Assembly: GCA_007131945.1 (NCBI GenBank)
Contig: SLPP01000349.1
Span: 1-5,359, forward strand
Length of the DNA: 5,359 nucleotides
Reading direction: 5' to 3'
Origin: Paracoccaceae bacterium
Lineage (GTDB): Bacteria; Pseudomonadota; Alphaproteobacteria; Rhodobacterales; Rhodobacteraceae
Shown here: in pieces, positions 4,726 to 5,359 of the stretch
Layout: each line of letters opens with the position of its first letter
Position numbering within the stretch: the stretch's first letter is position 1
Made by a program: the position numbers and the translations under genes
Notes under the pieces: generated by a model
Database searches by the model: none
The model's input: the letters and a program-made list of their open reading frames with translations, nothing else
Told to the model about the DNA's origin: nothing

Positions 4726-5359
4726 TCACGGGACGGCCGCGATCGTCAGGAAGGCGCCGAAGATGACCAGGTGGATCCCGCCTTGCAGCACCGTCGTCCG
4801 GCCGGTGGCCAGCGACAAGGTGGCCATGAAGAGCGACAGGATCAGCAGCACGACATGCTCGGCATCGAGGCCGAGCGCCAGCGGTTGACCCATCGCCAGC
4901 GACAGGAGCGCGACCGTCGGGATGGTCAGGCAGATCGAGGCCAGCGCCGAGCCGAGCGCGAGGTTGAGCGCCGTCTGCAGTCGGTTGGCGCGGGCGGCGC
5001 GAATCGCGGCGGTGCCCTCGGGCATCAGCACCACCATGGCGATCGCCACGCCGACAAGCGCCGCAGGCAGTCCCGCGCGCGCAACCGCGCCCTCGACCAT
5101 GGGCGAGAGCGACTCGGCCAGCAGGACCACCGCGACCAGCGCCACCGGCAGCATCGCCAGCGCCCCGCGGAAGCTGCGCCGGTCGGGTGGCGGGCCGTTG
5201 GCGAGCTCGCCCGCCGGGTCGCGGAAGTCGTCGCGGTGGCGGATCATCTGCACGAAGAGGAAGAGCCCGTAGAGCGCCAGCGAGACCACCGCGACGAACA
5301 GAAGCTGCGGCGGCGCGTAGACCGGGCCGGGCGTCGCCAGGGTGAAGTTGGGCAGGACC
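4726..5359 (-). CDS. chaA: Ca2+/H+ antiporter ChaA-type, 5' end outside the window
   Basis: The frame is open to the right edge; the visible 210 residues are the C-terminal part of a CaCA-superfamily cation/proton antiporter in the inner membrane. It begins VLPNFTLATPGPVYAPPQ, typical of ChaA-like proteins, and continues into a membrane helix, then a hydrophilic loop (HRDDF to DRRSF, about 41-63). The second alpha-repeat region follows: MPEGTAAIRAARANRLQT, then NLALGSALASICLTIPTVA (about 112-150). It carries the acidic residue of the PEG motif and the conserved GSALASI. Two more hydrophobic segments complete the protein, which ends LTIAAVP. Whole ChaA proteins have about 360 residues, so roughly 150 are missing. 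A GTG at 5289-5287 is internal, not the start. Ion preference (Ca2+ versus Na+ or K+) cannot be told from this part. Confidence 0.93.
   Translation of the reverse strand, partial: VLPNFTLATPGPVYAPPQLLFVAVVSLALYGLFLFVQMIRHRDDFRDPAGELANGPPPDRRSFRGALAMLPVALVAVVLLAESLSPMVEGAVARAGLPAALVGVAIAMVVLMPEGTAAIRAARANRLQTALNLALGSALASICLTIPTVALLSLAMGQPLALGLDAEHVVLLILSLFMATLSLATGRTTVLQGGIHLVIFGAFLTIAAVP

Overview
The window is a compact, high-GC chromosomal segment. Gene content, protein sequences and strong G/C third-position bias suggest an alphaproteobacterium, most likely of the Rhodobacter/Paracoccus group (Rhodobacterales). That placement is inferred from reading the sequence, not from a search. I see no mobile element, CRISPR array, tRNA or rRNA.

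Plus-strand half (1-3423): the apparent tail of an unidentified upstream gene overlaps the start of yhhQ, a queuosine-precursor transporter (41-664). Next is a 247-nt stretch without a conventional gene. It holds a consensus -35 box, a Shine-Dalgarno sequence matching almost the entire 16S anti-SD, an 18-codon GTG-started ORF, nested inverted repeats covering that ORF, and a strong intrinsic terminator (863-890). Only about 20 nt after the terminator begins arfB (912-1337), a ribosome-rescue peptidyl-tRNA hydrolase. It is followed by a Nudix hydrolase (1390-1845) and a PiT-family phosphate transporter (1942-3423). A good PHO-box match sits just upstream of the pit start codon.

Minus-strand half (3526-5359), convergent with pit: the 3' part of a ChaA-type Ca2+/H+ antiporter enters from the right edge (4726-5359). 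A 231-nt intergenic region rich in inverted repeats follows, with a candidate promoter. Then come a small exported protein of unknown function (4192-4494) and, 15 nt downstream, the PLP-homeostasis protein YggS (3526-4176); these two probably form an operon.

Functionally this is mostly housekeeping: tRNA-modification precursor uptake, ribosome rescue, phosphate uptake, PLP homeostasis and cation transport. The two parts most worth a second look are the structured small-ORF/terminator module in front of arfB, which could be a small RNA or an attenuating leader, and the probable PhoB-controlled pit promoter.
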